Assembly: GCF_002954445.1 (NCBI RefSeq)
Contig: NZ_MQWA01000001.1
Location: 974,871-1,038,870 of the forward strand
Direction of reading: 5' to 3'
DNA from: Rubritalea profundi
GTDB lineage: Bacteria > Verrucomicrobiota > Verrucomicrobiia > Verrucomicrobiales > Akkermansiaceae
DNA length: 64,000 nucleotides
Under the pieces are notes generated by a model that saw only the letters and a list, made by a program, of their open reading frames with translations, did no database searches and was not told the DNA's origin. Positions 27,301-37,810 of the stretch are shown here, piece after piece. The position numbers and the translations under genes were made by a program. Numbering within the stretch: position 1 is the stretch's first letter; every line of letters starts with the position of its first letter.

Positions 27301-29135
27301 ATGCCTGACAGATCTATAATCGACACCTCAACTATGAGCGAAGGTCAACGAGCCGCTTTAGAAATGGCTGAAGACTCACGCGACTCACGGGAGATCAGCG
27401 GCTTTGCTGGCTCGCTCTTCATGGGTTTCCCAAAGCTCTCTAGGTTATCCCCATTCCCTGAGCAAACCACCGAGGACAAGCTTGCTGGTGATCAATTTAT
27501 TACAAAACTCGATACATTCCTCCAACAGCACACCGATCCAGATCAAATCGACCGCGACGGAGAAATCCCTGACAGCGTCTTTAGCGGACTCGCAGAATTG
27601 GGAACATTTGGCATCAAAATTCCGCAAAAATACGGAGGACTAGGGTTATCCCAAACAAATTACTCGCGCGCCGCAATGGTGTTAGGTGCGCACTGCGGCA
27701 ACCTGACTGCTCTTCTATCTGCTCACCAATCGATAGGAGTTCCCCAGCCACTCATCATTTTTGGCACCGATGCTCAAAAAGAAAAATACCTCCCTTTATT
27801 TGCGGCTGGTAACATCTCAGCCTTTGCACTCACCGAACAGGAAGTTGGCTCAGACCCAGCAAAAATGAAGACAATTGCAACCCTCGATCCAGACGGGGAG
27901 CACTGGACTCTCAATGGCGAAAAGCTTTGGTGCACGAACGGGCTAAAAGCTTCGCATCTGGTCGTCATGGCCAAAACTCCAACTTCTGAAAAACCCTACG
28001 CATCCACTGCATTCATAATCGATGTGACGAGCCCCGGAGTCGAGATCATCACCCGCTGCCGCTTCATGGGACTGAAAGCTCTTTACAATGGAGTCATCCG
28101 ATTTACCGATGTTAGAGTACCAAAGGATGACATCGTTTACGCTGAGGGGAAAGGTCTCAAGGTGGCCCTCACCACTCTCAACACTGGCAGACTCACCCTC
28201 CCCGCTGCATGCTCCGGCGCACTTCAAAGGTGCCTAGACATCTCACTCGCTTGGGCAAGTCGCCGAGAACAATGGGGTGCCGCCATTGGCAAGCATGCTG
28301 CCATTGCAGCAAAAATTGCAGATCTCAGAGCGGACCAATTTGCCACCGAATCCATGGTCCTCTATGTTTCAGCCCTAGTAGATCTGGACAAAAAGGCCGA
28401 CATAAGAATCGAAGCCGCGATGGCCAAACTCTGGGGAACTGAAGCAGCTTGGCATGGGGTCGACCAGACCATGCAGATCAAAGGTGGCCGCGGTTACGAG
28501 ACTGCGGAGTCTCTAAAAAATCGAGCGAAGTCGCCGACCCTATCGAGCGCATGATGCGCGATTGCCGGATCAACACGATTTTCGAAGGCTCCTCAGAGAT
28601 CATGAAGCTCTTCATTGCGCGCGAAGCGTTAGATCCACACCTCCGCCAAGGTGCCGCAGCAATCGACTCGCGCAGTACGATATCGCAGAGGATTCCAGCA
28701 GCTTTCAAAGCCGGCCTTCACTACGCAGTTTGGTATCCCCTTCGCTGGATGCCTCTCACTCTTGAAGTTCCAGTGGGCACCCATTCTCGCCTGAAACGAC
28801 ACTACAAGCACATCGAAAAGTATTCTCGTAAGCTATCCAGAGCACTGTTTCACGCGATGGTTCTCAATGGCCCAAAGCTAGAAAAGCGCCAACTCTTGCT
28901 TGGCTGCTATGTCGATATAGCCACCGAACTTTTTGCAATGAGCTGCGCAGTCTCACGCACCGACAGCCTCTTACAGAAAGACCCTCAGCAATCTTTAAGC
29001 ACCATCCACTATCTCTGCTCACGTGGAGTCGAGCGCATCAAACAACTCTTCCACCAGTCCAAAGACACCAAGTCCGAACACCGTGGCTATAAACTAGCTC
29101 AGGAACTGATGGGGGAAGTTGAGAGTAGGCAGTAG
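27301..29135 (+). pseudogene. Acyl-CoA dehydrogenase (VLCAD/ACAD9-like, with C-terminal extension), frame broken once
   Basis: About 611 residues after repair. The first frame (27301-28554) has FALTEQEVGSDPAKM and GEKLWCTNG (FAD/substrate binding) and ends in QIKGGRGYETAESLKNR. One added G at 28525 (TCGAG-CGAAG to TCGAGGCGAAG) continues as GEVADPIERMMRDCRINTIFEGSSEI, the standard ACAD C-terminal segment whose Glu in FEG is the catalytic base of many members. A roughly 180-residue helical extension follows, as in mitochondrial very-long-chain acyl-CoA dehydrogenases. Catalyses the first oxidation of beta-oxidation, so all four beta-oxidation steps are encoded here. Its TAG stop lies in a heptamer repeat. 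Confidence 0.87.
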
Positions 29136-29144
29136 CAAGTAGCT
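29124..29144. repeat. Degenerate heptanucleotide tandem repeat at the acyl-CoA dehydrogenase stop
   Basis: Three units: AGTAGGC, AGTAGCA, AGTAGCT. The gene's TAG stop (29133-29135) lies in the second unit, and TAG occurs in every plus-strand frame over the 21 bp. Compare 6362-6382 and 45860-45880. Confidence 0.65.
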
Positions 29145-29196
29145 AGCATTAGGAAATCAAATTTCTGGCACAGTTCATAACCTTCTTTTTACGAGG

Positions 29197-29916
29197 CTAA
29201 TGCCTCCTCCACACACTAATTTTGGACACTCCTAGTTGGAATTTCCTCCCATGCTCTCTGATGAGGAATGGTTCGTCGGTTTCATGCAGGAGTGTAAAAT
29301 GATCCTTCATGGCGGCCTGCAGCCATTTCCAGCTATCTCCTTGTGGCCAATGCTGTTTCGGAGTGTATTGCTCTAACCATGAGAATGGAGTCGCAAAAAC
29401 GACCTCTCCACCACTAGCTAGAAGCTGTGGAAGTCGGTTTAGTAAAACCATCGGCTCAGGTAAGCGACAAAGGAGGTTGGAAGCATGCACTCTATCAAAA
29501 CCTTTAAATCCTGCTGGTAAGTTGAGAGCATCACCTTGAGCAAAGCTCACCTTTTCAGGTGACACACCCTTTGGAAGCAGAGCGACGGCATCGGCACATC
29601 GGTCGCCTTCCTCCTTAATCTGATAGGCTATACTCCCATGCTCTTTCATTTGATTGGCAGCATCGATGAAGCTCTGAGAGAAATCTATCCCGATTACTTT
29701 CTCCGATGTTTTACTGAGCAAAAAGCTGGAGCGCCCCACGGCACATCCAAGATCGAGGCTCACACCAACGCGTTTTTGGGTGAAGAACTCTACAGTTCTA
29801 CTCACAAAATCGAGAGCGCCTATTCCGCCTAGCGTCCACGGCATTCTTTCCTCACTTGTCCCATAATGCATGAGCAAGTATTCGTTCAGTAGTTTTTGAG
29901 ATTCGTAATCTTGCAT
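29197..29916 (-). CDS. OvoA C-terminal-type methyltransferase (putative 4-mercaptohistidine N1-methyltransferase)
   Basis: 239 residues. N-terminal YESQKLLNEYLLMHYG, then VSLDLGCAVGRSSFLLS (SAM-binding motif I), VIGIDFSQSFIDAA, FAQGDALNLP and VHASNLLCRLPEP match the stand-alone and C-terminal methyltransferase domain of OvoA, the ovothiol-biosynthesis enzyme. In full OvoA an N-terminal sulfoxide synthase couples cysteine and histidine, and this domain methylates the thiol-histidine. No synthase domain is in the window, so it either works with one encoded elsewhere or has another substrate. It is 14 nt downstream of the M29-like gene and probably co-transcribed. Confidence 0.8.
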   Translation of the reverse strand: MQDYESQKLLNEYLLMHYGTSEERMPWTLGGIGALDFVSRTVEFFTQKRVGVSLDLGCAVGRSSFLLSKTSEKVIGIDFSQSFIDAANQMKEHGSIAYQIKEEGDRCADAVALLPKGVSPEKVSFAQGDALNLPAGFKGFDRVHASNLLCRLPEPMVLLNRLPQLLASGGEVVFATPFSWLEQYTPKQHWPQGDSWKWLQAAMKDHFTLLHETDEPFLIREHGRKFQLGVSKISVWRRH

Positions 29917-29930
29917 AAAAGAAAGTGATG

Positions 29931-31121
29931 TTAGCTGCGAAGCGCGTTCATGATGTACTCGCTCGGGCGGAAGTTTTCGATAATGATTTCCTCTTTCCCG
30001 CCACGCTGCATACGGACCTCACTAACGTTGAAATTCGGTGTTTTATGCGGAGCAAAGAGAATATCGTCGTGGGTGCTATTTTCATGCTTTTTGAACATCT
30101 CAGGCACGATATCACCACCGAGATGGTCATCACGACCAGTCGCAAGATGGCAAGTTCCTAACACTTTTTCATCCTGAATATCTTGATAGGAAACAGGCAA
30201 CACTTGGGTTCCAAATCCCAACTCACCCAGAGTTCCAGTCATCGGATCATCGGCGAGTCGCGCATTGTGCTCGTCGATTGTTGACTGCTTTCCTTCGATC
30301 AAAGTCGATTTGATAATATTTCGGTCAACCACAGTGAGCACGCCGAGAGTGCCATCTTCATATTTCATAGGGAACTCGCCGTGCGCATCACAAGGCACGA
30401 AGTACACCTCTCCTGCTGGCAAGTTCGCTATATCTGGCGTTCTCCCCGTACACAGTCCATGGGACTTTTGTGCATCCTGCTGATCCAAGCCCAGCCAAGC
30501 GGTGAGGACTCGTCCATCTTCCAGCGTGAAATCAATTTCAATGGAATCGGCATTGGTCATCGCCTTACGTACCTTTTCCGCATCAGCCGACACTTCATTG
30601 TAATCGACAGCTAGTCCTGAGTTTAAAATAATATCATTCATTCCATGCATCGTAGCTCCACGGAATCCATATTCTTTACACTTTGCCGTGAGTGGTGCCG
30701 TTGCGCTCCAGGTAGAAACGCACAGGACTATATCGTAGTGAGTATAAATGTCCTTATCTAAAGAGAGCTGCTTGCCATAAGTGTCAAAGCACGCATCGCG
30801 AAGGTCGAGGTTTGAACCATGGGTACAATAATAGGAGAACATTTCACCACCACTCATACCTAACTCATCCATTACACCCTCTTTAAAACGTTGGTAGAAG
30901 TTCTCATACGCTTTCCGCTGGACGCTAAATTCAGAATTCTCTAAAAAGGCAAAATCTTTGATCCATTTTTGCGGTTCATCAAAATCGATTAGAATACAAA
31001 CACGACAGCCATCTGTAGGATCAAACACAGTACTCATCAAATTGCTCACAGAGAAAGGTGGAAATTTACGATTCTCTGGATGCAACATGATCTCTTCGCT
31101 CAAATAGGTTGGTAACAACAT
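29931..31121 (-). CDS. M29-family metallopeptidase-like protein
   Basis: 396 residues, soluble. The C-terminal half matches aminopeptidases of the M29 (AmpS/PepS, thermophilic aminopeptidase) fold, also shared by NicX dioxygenase: RTPDIANLPAGEVYFVP (E238), LGELGFG (E300), GTCHLATG (H325) and THDDI (H351, D353) give the full set of five metal ligands. The N-terminal 120 residues are unlike standard M29 members and may set specificity. It leads a two-gene minus-strand unit with the OvoA-type methyltransferase. A role with thiol-histidine or small peptides is speculation. Confidence 0.65.
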   Translation of the reverse strand: MLLPTYLSEEIMLHPENRKFPPFSVSNLMSTVFDPTDGCRVCILIDFDEPQKWIKDFAFLENSEFSVQRKAYENFYQRFKEGVMDELGMSGGEMFSYYCTHGSNLDLRDACFDTYGKQLSLDKDIYTHYDIVLCVSTWSATAPLTAKCKEYGFRGATMHGMNDIILNSGLAVDYNEVSADAEKVRKAMTNADSIEIDFTLEDGRVLTAWLGLDQQDAQKSHGLCTGRTPDIANLPAGEVYFVPCDAHGEFPMKYEDGTLGVLTVVDRNIIKSTLIEGKQSTIDEHNARLADDPMTGTLGELGFGTQVLPVSYQDIQDEKVLGTCHLATGRDDHLGGDIVPEMFKKHENSTHDDILFAPHKTPNFNVSEVRMQRGGKEEIIIENFRPSEYIMNALRS

Positions 31122-31324
31122 AGTGAAATAATATTAGGTTCAGATCCTTTTGATGCAAGGGATGAAGCATATTTTTTTTAATTCTATCCCTTCCTAACTA
31201 ATTCATTTCCCATGGCCGACTCACCCACAGTGATTTAGTTAAGCGAAATTGAATAATTACCTAGCCAAAGTGAATTTGATTTGCTAGTTGTGTTGTGTAG
31301 AACTAGCAGCCTTTTTACAGAACC
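31122..31324. promoter_or_regulatory. Divergent intergenic region with an inverted repeat
   Basis: Separates the M29-like gene (minus) from the coiled-coil genes (plus). GCTAGTT (31283-31289) pairs with AACTAGC (31301-31307), 18 bp before the ATG at 31325 and followed by five T. It could be an operator or a leader hairpin. Confidence 0.3.
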
Positions 31325-31966
31325 ATGTCCCGTCTCACCGAAACTCGCCCACAACGCCTCAATGTCGCCCCCACTCAAATGGAAATGAAAGCCGACACAA
31401 AGCCTAGCACTTCACCATTAGCTGAAGACTTTGAAGGTAAGCTCGTTGCAGCCCAACAACAATTAGAACAACTTCAGCAGCAGCAAGAGTTTATCGAGCA
31501 ACAAAAAATTGAACTCGAAGAACTTAACGAACGCAAAAAAGAATTTTTATCTGGTCAAAATGACATCAACGACCGTTTTACGACTTCTCTCACAGCCATT
31601 GACCGAGAGCTCTTTGAGATGCGTCAGGAGATGGAAGACTTAGAGCAAACCCGTCAGTGCTTTGCCGATCACCAGAAAAAGATCGACGAACTCAACCCGC
31701 AAAGCTGGACTCGCGATGAGTTGAAACTAGAGCTCAACCGCTCAATTTCCATGCTCGACCACGCAGAAGACGAGTACGAAGAAGCCATGCAACATTTTCG
31801 TGGTGGCCGTCGTTCCGGAGTTCTTAGCCCAACTCAAAAGAAAAAGACTAACAAAGGCTCTAGCTCTCAGAGTGAATTTTCCAGTTACTTCAAGCAAGGT
31901 TTCGCTTTCAACCTTCCATTGATCCTCGCAGCATTGATCGGTTTCGCGATCTATCTGACTCGTTAG
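31325..31966 (+). CDS. Tail-anchored coiled-coil protein
   Basis: 213 residues. No signal peptide. A long charged, Gln/Glu-rich coiled coil spans about residues 35-160 (repeats such as LEQLQQQQEFIEQQKIELEEL). A basic Ser-rich linker follows, then one C-terminal hydrophobic helix (LPLILAALIGFAIYLTR) ending three residues after it. This is the architecture of a tail-anchored inner-membrane protein with the coiled coil in the cytoplasm. Not recognised as a known family. The next gene, 3 nt away, encodes a smaller protein with the same architecture, which suggests a partner pair. Confidence 0.65.
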   Translation: MSRLTETRPQRLNVAPTQMEMKADTKPSTSPLAEDFEGKLVAAQQQLEQLQQQQEFIEQQKIELEELNERKKEFLSGQNDINDRFTTSLTAIDRELFEMRQEMEDLEQTRQCFADHQKKIDELNPQSWTRDELKLELNRSISMLDHAEDEYEEAMQHFRGGRRSGVLSPTQKKKTNKGSSSQSEFSSYFKQGFAFNLPLILAALIGFAIYLTR

Positions 31967-31969
31967 GGC

Positions 31970-32299
31970 ATGTTCGGCACAAAAAACAGAGAGAACTTCG
32001 CTGAGATCGAGCGCCAAAAAGATGCGCTCCAAGCTCAAATCGATGAACTGCAAAGCTTCATTAAGGAAGCTCCAGAGAAGCTCCAACGCGAAGAACAAGA
32101 GCGGCTGCAGACAATGCCAGCACCAGATGAGCTGGCCCATCGTCGACGCGAAAACGACTTTTCTAATCGTCTTACCAAAGGTGAACTCAAAAACGAGCGT
32201 CGCCACCAAGCCCGTAGCGCTTTACTCTTTGTGCTTTTGTTCTCCGCCATCGTTTGTGTATCTCTTTGGATATATGGAATAATTGCTGGCGCAGCATAG
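31970..32299 (+). CDS. Small tail-anchored coiled-coil protein
   Basis: 109 residues: short coiled coil (ERQKDALQAQIDELQSFIKEA), charged middle, and a single C-terminal membrane helix (ALLFVLLFSAIVCVSLWIYGII). Starts 3 nt after the previous coiled-coil gene, so they are probably translated together and may form a heteromer. Unknown function. The downstream carA gene starts 130 bp later and is probably separate. Confidence 0.6.
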   Translation: MFGTKNRENFAEIERQKDALQAQIDELQSFIKEAPEKLQREEQERLQTMPAPDELAHRRRENDFSNRLTKGELKNERRHQARSALLFVLLFSAIVCVSLWIYGIIAGAA

Positions 32300-32429
32300 A
32301 CTCTACACTCGCTCCATCGTCCCTAGAAATTGGGATGGATTCGGCTAATTTCGAGGATCTTAAAATTCGCGATACTTACCGCTTGCACAGGTGAGATTTG
32401 CCCCCTAGTGTGCGCGAGCTACGGCGCCT

Positions 32430-33586
32430 ATGAAAGCTACTAACAAAGCCATACTCGCACTTGAAGACGGCCGCACCTTTGAAGGTGAAGCCTTTGGTCA
32501 CACTGGGACTACAACCACTGGTGAGATCTGCTTCAATACTTCCATGACTGGATACCAGGAGATCATCACTGATCCATCCTATCGCGGTCAAGTCGTCACG
32601 ATGACTTATCCTCTGATAGGAAACTACGGAGTCAACCCCGAGGACGCAGAGTCTGCTTCCCCTCACGTTAGAGGACTCGTTATTGGAGAGCTCTCCCCGG
32701 TTGCATCCAACTTCCGCTCACGCCAGTCACTCGGGGATTATTTTGTGGAACACAAGATTCTTGGAATCGAAGGTGTCGACACACGAGCCCTCACCAAACA
32801 TCTCCGCACAGCTGGCGCTATGCGTTGCTGCATCTCTACCGAGCTTTCCGCTGAGGAAGCGATTCAAGCAGCAAAGAATGCCCCACCGATGGCTGGATCA
32901 GATTTCGTCAAAGAAGTTTCCACTGCAGAGAACTACCAATGGGATAAGGAATCCCGCCTCTGGAACATCCCTAGCCCGTCACAAAACCGTGAAGGCCACT
33001 ACAATGAACTTCCACCAGTGAAGTACAAGCTCGTAGCCCTCGATTTTGGTATTAAGTACAACATTCTCCGCTCCATGCGCCAGGCTGGCTTCGATGTCGA
33101 AGTCGTCAACTCACGCACTACAGCAGAAGAAATTCTCGCACTTAACCCAGACGGCATTTTCCTATCTAATGGCCCAGGTGACCCATCAGCCCTTGACTAC
33201 ATTCACGCTGAGGTGAAAAAACTCCTAGGCAAGAAGCCAATCTTCGGTATCTGCTTGGTCATCAAATCCTCACCCACGCATTCGGCGGCACGACTTACAA
33301 ACTTAAGTTTGGTCACCGTGGAGGCAACCAACCGGTAAAGGACCTCCGCACTGGTAAGATCTCGATCACCGCACAGAACCACGGTTTTGCGACAGATCCA
33401 GACAGTCTTCCCGATGACGTGGAAATCACTCACCTCAACCTCAACGACAACACCGTCGAAGGATTCCGTCACAAGACGCTTCCAGCATTCTCAGTTCAGT
33501 ACCACCCAGAGGCGGCACCTGGACCGAATGACGCGAAGTATTTCTTCGACGAGTTCGCAGGCATGATTGAAAACCCCCAAGGCTAA
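32430..33586 (+). pseudogene. carA: Carbamoyl-phosphate synthase small (glutaminase) subunit, frame broken once
   Basis: About 385 residues after repair, full length for CarA. N-terminal domain (GRTFEGEAFGH, STGEICFNTSMTGYQEI-type segment), then the class I glutamine amidotransferase. The frame breaks at FGICL: adding one G at 33258 (CTTGG-TCATC to CTTGGGTCATC) restores FGICLGHQI, whose Cys is the glutaminase nucleophile. The second frame has [19 protein letters not shown] and the catalytic His-x-Glu in [12 protein letters not shown]. Supplies ammonia for carbamoyl phosphate in arginine and pyrimidine synthesis. CarA is essential in prototrophs and the gene is otherwise perfect, so a sequence error is the likely cause. 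Confidence 0.9.
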
Positions 33587-33606
33587 AGCCTGGATTCGTT
33601 AGAAAA

Positions 33607-35380
<1,774 letters not shown>

Positions 35381-35398
35381 TCACACGCCCCCTCTAAT

Positions 35399-35432
35399 AA
35401 AAAAGGCGTCACCGAATGGTGACGCCTTTTTT
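35399..35432. terminator. Bidirectional Rho-independent terminator
   Basis: Six A, then GGCGTCACC, loop GAAT, GGTGACGCC, then six T: a 9-bp perfect GC-rich stem extended by A/T pairs. It serves purA (plus) and the convergent pseudoprotease gene ending at 35457 (minus). Confidence 0.93.
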
Positions 35433-35456
35433 ATTGATCAAACTAAAAATATAAAT

Positions 35457-36491
35457 TTAGCGAGCGGTTTTCATGAGTTTTTTTAATACCTCACGTAACT
35501 CTTTGGCTGGAATTGCAAAACTTTCAGCTCGGTTAGCGCGGGCAATATTCATGCCTACACACTCACCGTCAAGATTGAGCAATGGGCCACCGATGGTACG
35601 CGCACTAAATGGGATATCCGTTTGCAGCACACGTGGGAAACTATCCCTGCGTTTTGAATAGTCACCACTCATCTGATCATTCCTAGATTTCCTTTCCTTA
35701 TATGCCTTATCCCGAGGCATCAGCTCTACATCAGCCTTCAGTAACTCCCCGTCACGCTCAAATTCGATAGGCACTTTCTCTCCAGCCATAAAATCTCGAA
35801 TCCGATCGATCAGAGAATCCCGGGTTGTCACCTCATCTCCACCAAACTTCTTAATGATGTCCCCCGCTTTAAGTCCCGCCTTTTCCGCTCCAGTATCAGG
35901 GCTCACGACATGAATCTCTAAAGAGTCCTTATCAGGCTTAAAGGTGACTCCGATCACTGCTGGCGCACGCCCTTTGACCTCGCGGCTTTCAGCACTAATA
36001 ATGCCAACATTCACGCGGCGCAAACTACGACTAGAAGCTCCATTTGCCACAACCCAAGAACCTTGAGGCAGGTCACTCGATTCAGCCCAAACAACAGGTG
36101 AAACCCCATCTGCATCCACCTTGAGCAATGCCACATCCCAGTGCGGGTCAGTAGCCACGACTTTGACCTCAGTATACTTGGTCTCACCAATACGCACTGC
36201 CAGATCAGTTCGCTGTTCGAGCTCGCTCGCTTTTACTAAAATATACCCATCCTCGCTCACTACGATACCGTAGTTAAAATTCCGCCAACCATCGTAGATA
36301 ACGGCACTGCACTTCTGAATGGCTGCGCATTGCTCGCTAAAGGCGGCACGCACTTCTTTACCATTCGTGCGTTCGTCGCTAGGCAAGCTAGGTTGCGCCC
36401 AAATCAACATCTGCGAGCACGACAACAACATGCCCATACTCACTAATCCCCCTAATCCAAATGTTCGCTTCATCACTTTCTTTAGGTTCAC
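35457..36491 (-). CDS. HtrA-like pseudoprotease with a PDZ domain nested inside the protease fold
   Basis: 344 residues with a signal/lipoprotein-like N-terminus (GMLLSCSQM). Protease strands are recognisable, but two catalytic residues are gone: LVKASEL replaces LTAAHVI (His to Ser89) and SARTIGGPLL replaces NSGGPLL (Ser to Ile300). Asp119 in HWDVALLK remains. The PDZ domain (about 181-258, AEKAGLKAGDIIKKFGG) lies before the serine-loop segment VLQTDIPFSARTIGGPLL and FAIPAKEL, not after it as in DegP. So a PDZ is inserted in the second barrel. It lies 5 nt downstream of an active protease. Confidence 0.85.
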   Translation of the reverse strand: MNLKKVMKRTFGLGGLVSMGMLLSCSQMLIWAQPSLPSDERTNGKEVRAAFSEQCAAIQKCSAVIYDGWRNFNYGIVVSEDGYILVKASELEQRTDLAVRIGETKYTEVKVVATDPHWDVALLKVDADGVSPVVWAESSDLPQGSWVVANGASSRSLRRVNVGIISAESREVKGRAPAVIGVTFKPDKDSLEIHVVSPDTGAEKAGLKAGDIIKKFGGDEVTTRDSLIDRIRDFMAGEKVPIEFERDGELLKADVELMPRDKAYKERKSRNDQMSGDYSKRRDSFPRVLQTDIPFSARTIGGPLLNLDGECVGMNIARANRAESFAIPAKELREVLKKLMKTAR

Positions 36492-36496
36492 TATAT

Positions 36497-37495
36497 TTAA
36501 CGTTTCACGAGATTAAATCCCACACTTTTCACTTTTCCATCTCTACTAAATTCAAGCAGTACTCGGTCACCCTCTGCAAATTTTTTCATTCTAGCTCTCA
36601 GATCTTCCTTAGATTTCAAAGGCATTGCATTGAGTGAGGTCAACACGTCCCCTACTTCGATTCCAGCATCTGCTGCTGGATAGTCCGGCTCCACCTGAGT
36701 CACCTCTAAGCCCCCATCTACATCCTTCACAGCCAAGCCCATAAAACCGGTGCCAGGCTTTGGTTTCTTAGCAAAGGGTCCATCACCAATAAATTCCCCC
36801 TTCTCTAGCATCTCCCAATATGCATGAAAAACCTGCAACGGCACGTGCATATTCTGAGCAAGTCGACGTCCCACTCGGCTATGGATAGCGACCAACTCTC
36901 CGCTCATATCAAACAAAGGACCTCCAGAATCACCACCAATCAAGACACAATCCGAGTGCACAGTAGTCTCCGCCACCTTTATCAATCGGCCTAAACGAAC
37001 CACTGAACCACGTTCTTTATCAAATCCTCCTGAATGCCCTAAAGCAAACACCCAATCACCGACGCGCGTCGCCGGCCTACCATCGTCACTCTTTGCCTCA
37101 TAATTGATAAATGGAAATTTCTCATCACTCAGAATTTTAAGCATACCTGCATCATTTTCAGAATTCAGCCCCAGAGACTTAGCCTCATATTCTGTGCCAT
37201 CTTCCATGATCACCTTCATGTCCTTCTGAACGCCGGAGATAACGTGAGCAGCAGTAAGCACCAAACCAGTTTCGGACACAATCACACCCGTGCCGGAGCC
37301 TTGTCCCATTTTGATACAGACTGTTGCCTGACGGGCTTCAGCCAAATGCTTCTGTAAAGAAGTCTGAATAGCCATGAGATCCTCACGGCTTTCTGGCACC
37401 TTCTTATCGTTGACGTAAAGGCGTTCTGCAGCAGAAGAAGCCGCTAAAGTTGCGATCCACATACACACCGTAAGTTTTCCTAAAAGTCTCATCAA
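36497..37495 (-). CDS. Secreted HtrA-like serine protease with PDZ domain, catalytically intact
   Basis: 332 residues, signal peptide (CMWIATLAASSAA). Triad H84 (LTAAHVI), D115 (NDAGMLK) and S190 (GGDSGGPLF), then one C-terminal PDZ domain (about 245-330, AADAGIEVGDVLTSLNAMPL). Periplasmic or exported. First gene of a two-gene minus-strand unit with the inactive paralogue. Same active-then-inactive order as at 14856-17839, although the four proteins are strongly diverged. Confidence 0.88.
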   Translation of the reverse strand: MMRLLGKLTVCMWIATLAASSAAERLYVNDKKVPESREDLMAIQTSLQKHLAEARQATVCIKMGQGSGTGVIVSETGLVLTAAHVISGVQKDMKVIMEDGTEYEAKSLGLNSENDAGMLKILSDEKFPFINYEAKSDDGRPATRVGDWVFALGHSGGFDKERGSVVRLGRLIKVAETTVHSDCVLIGGDSGGPLFDMSGELVAIHSRVGRRLAQNMHVPLQVFHAYWEMLEKGEFIGDGPFAKKPKPGTGFMGLAVKDVDGGLEVTQVEPDYPAADAGIEVGDVLTSLNAMPLKSKEDLRARMKKFAEGDRVLLEFSRDGKVKSVGFNLVKR

Positions 37496-37810
37496 TTCAC
37501 AAATCCAGTATATTTGAACAAGGTAGCTTATGTCGCGAGGGATTCAATAAGCCATTTGAACAAATACTCCCTGATGAATAAAAATCGTCGCCAAAGCACA
37601 AAAAAGACGACCCGCTAGACCATTCTAAAGGAAACCCCCTAACCTTGAAGAACAGTGAACCTACCGGATCGTCTTGTCCTCTTGCGAAGACAATTGCAAT
37701 ATGTCATCACTTTCTCATTCTGCAAATAGTTTCGTGATGAATCGAGAAACTTTCGTTTAAAATTCCAGCCCACCCCCTGCTTCTGAGAGGGATTTGTCAC
37801 ATAGATCAAT
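37496..37810. other. Intergenic region with an IS-end-like hairpin
   Basis: No gene. CACAAAAAAGACGACCCG (from about 37597) resembles CACAAAAAAAGCGACCCG (from 49492) at the edge of the IS graveyard. AAGACGA (37604-37610) can pair with TCGTCTT (37669-37675). It may be a solitary insertion-sequence end. The promoter of the HtrA pair should lie at the left side. Confidence 0.35.

Noticed and set aside
37597..37680. Hairpin considered as a small RNA or riboswitch
   Set aside because: It has more similarity to the IS-end-like sequence at 49492 and shows no conserved riboswitch core.
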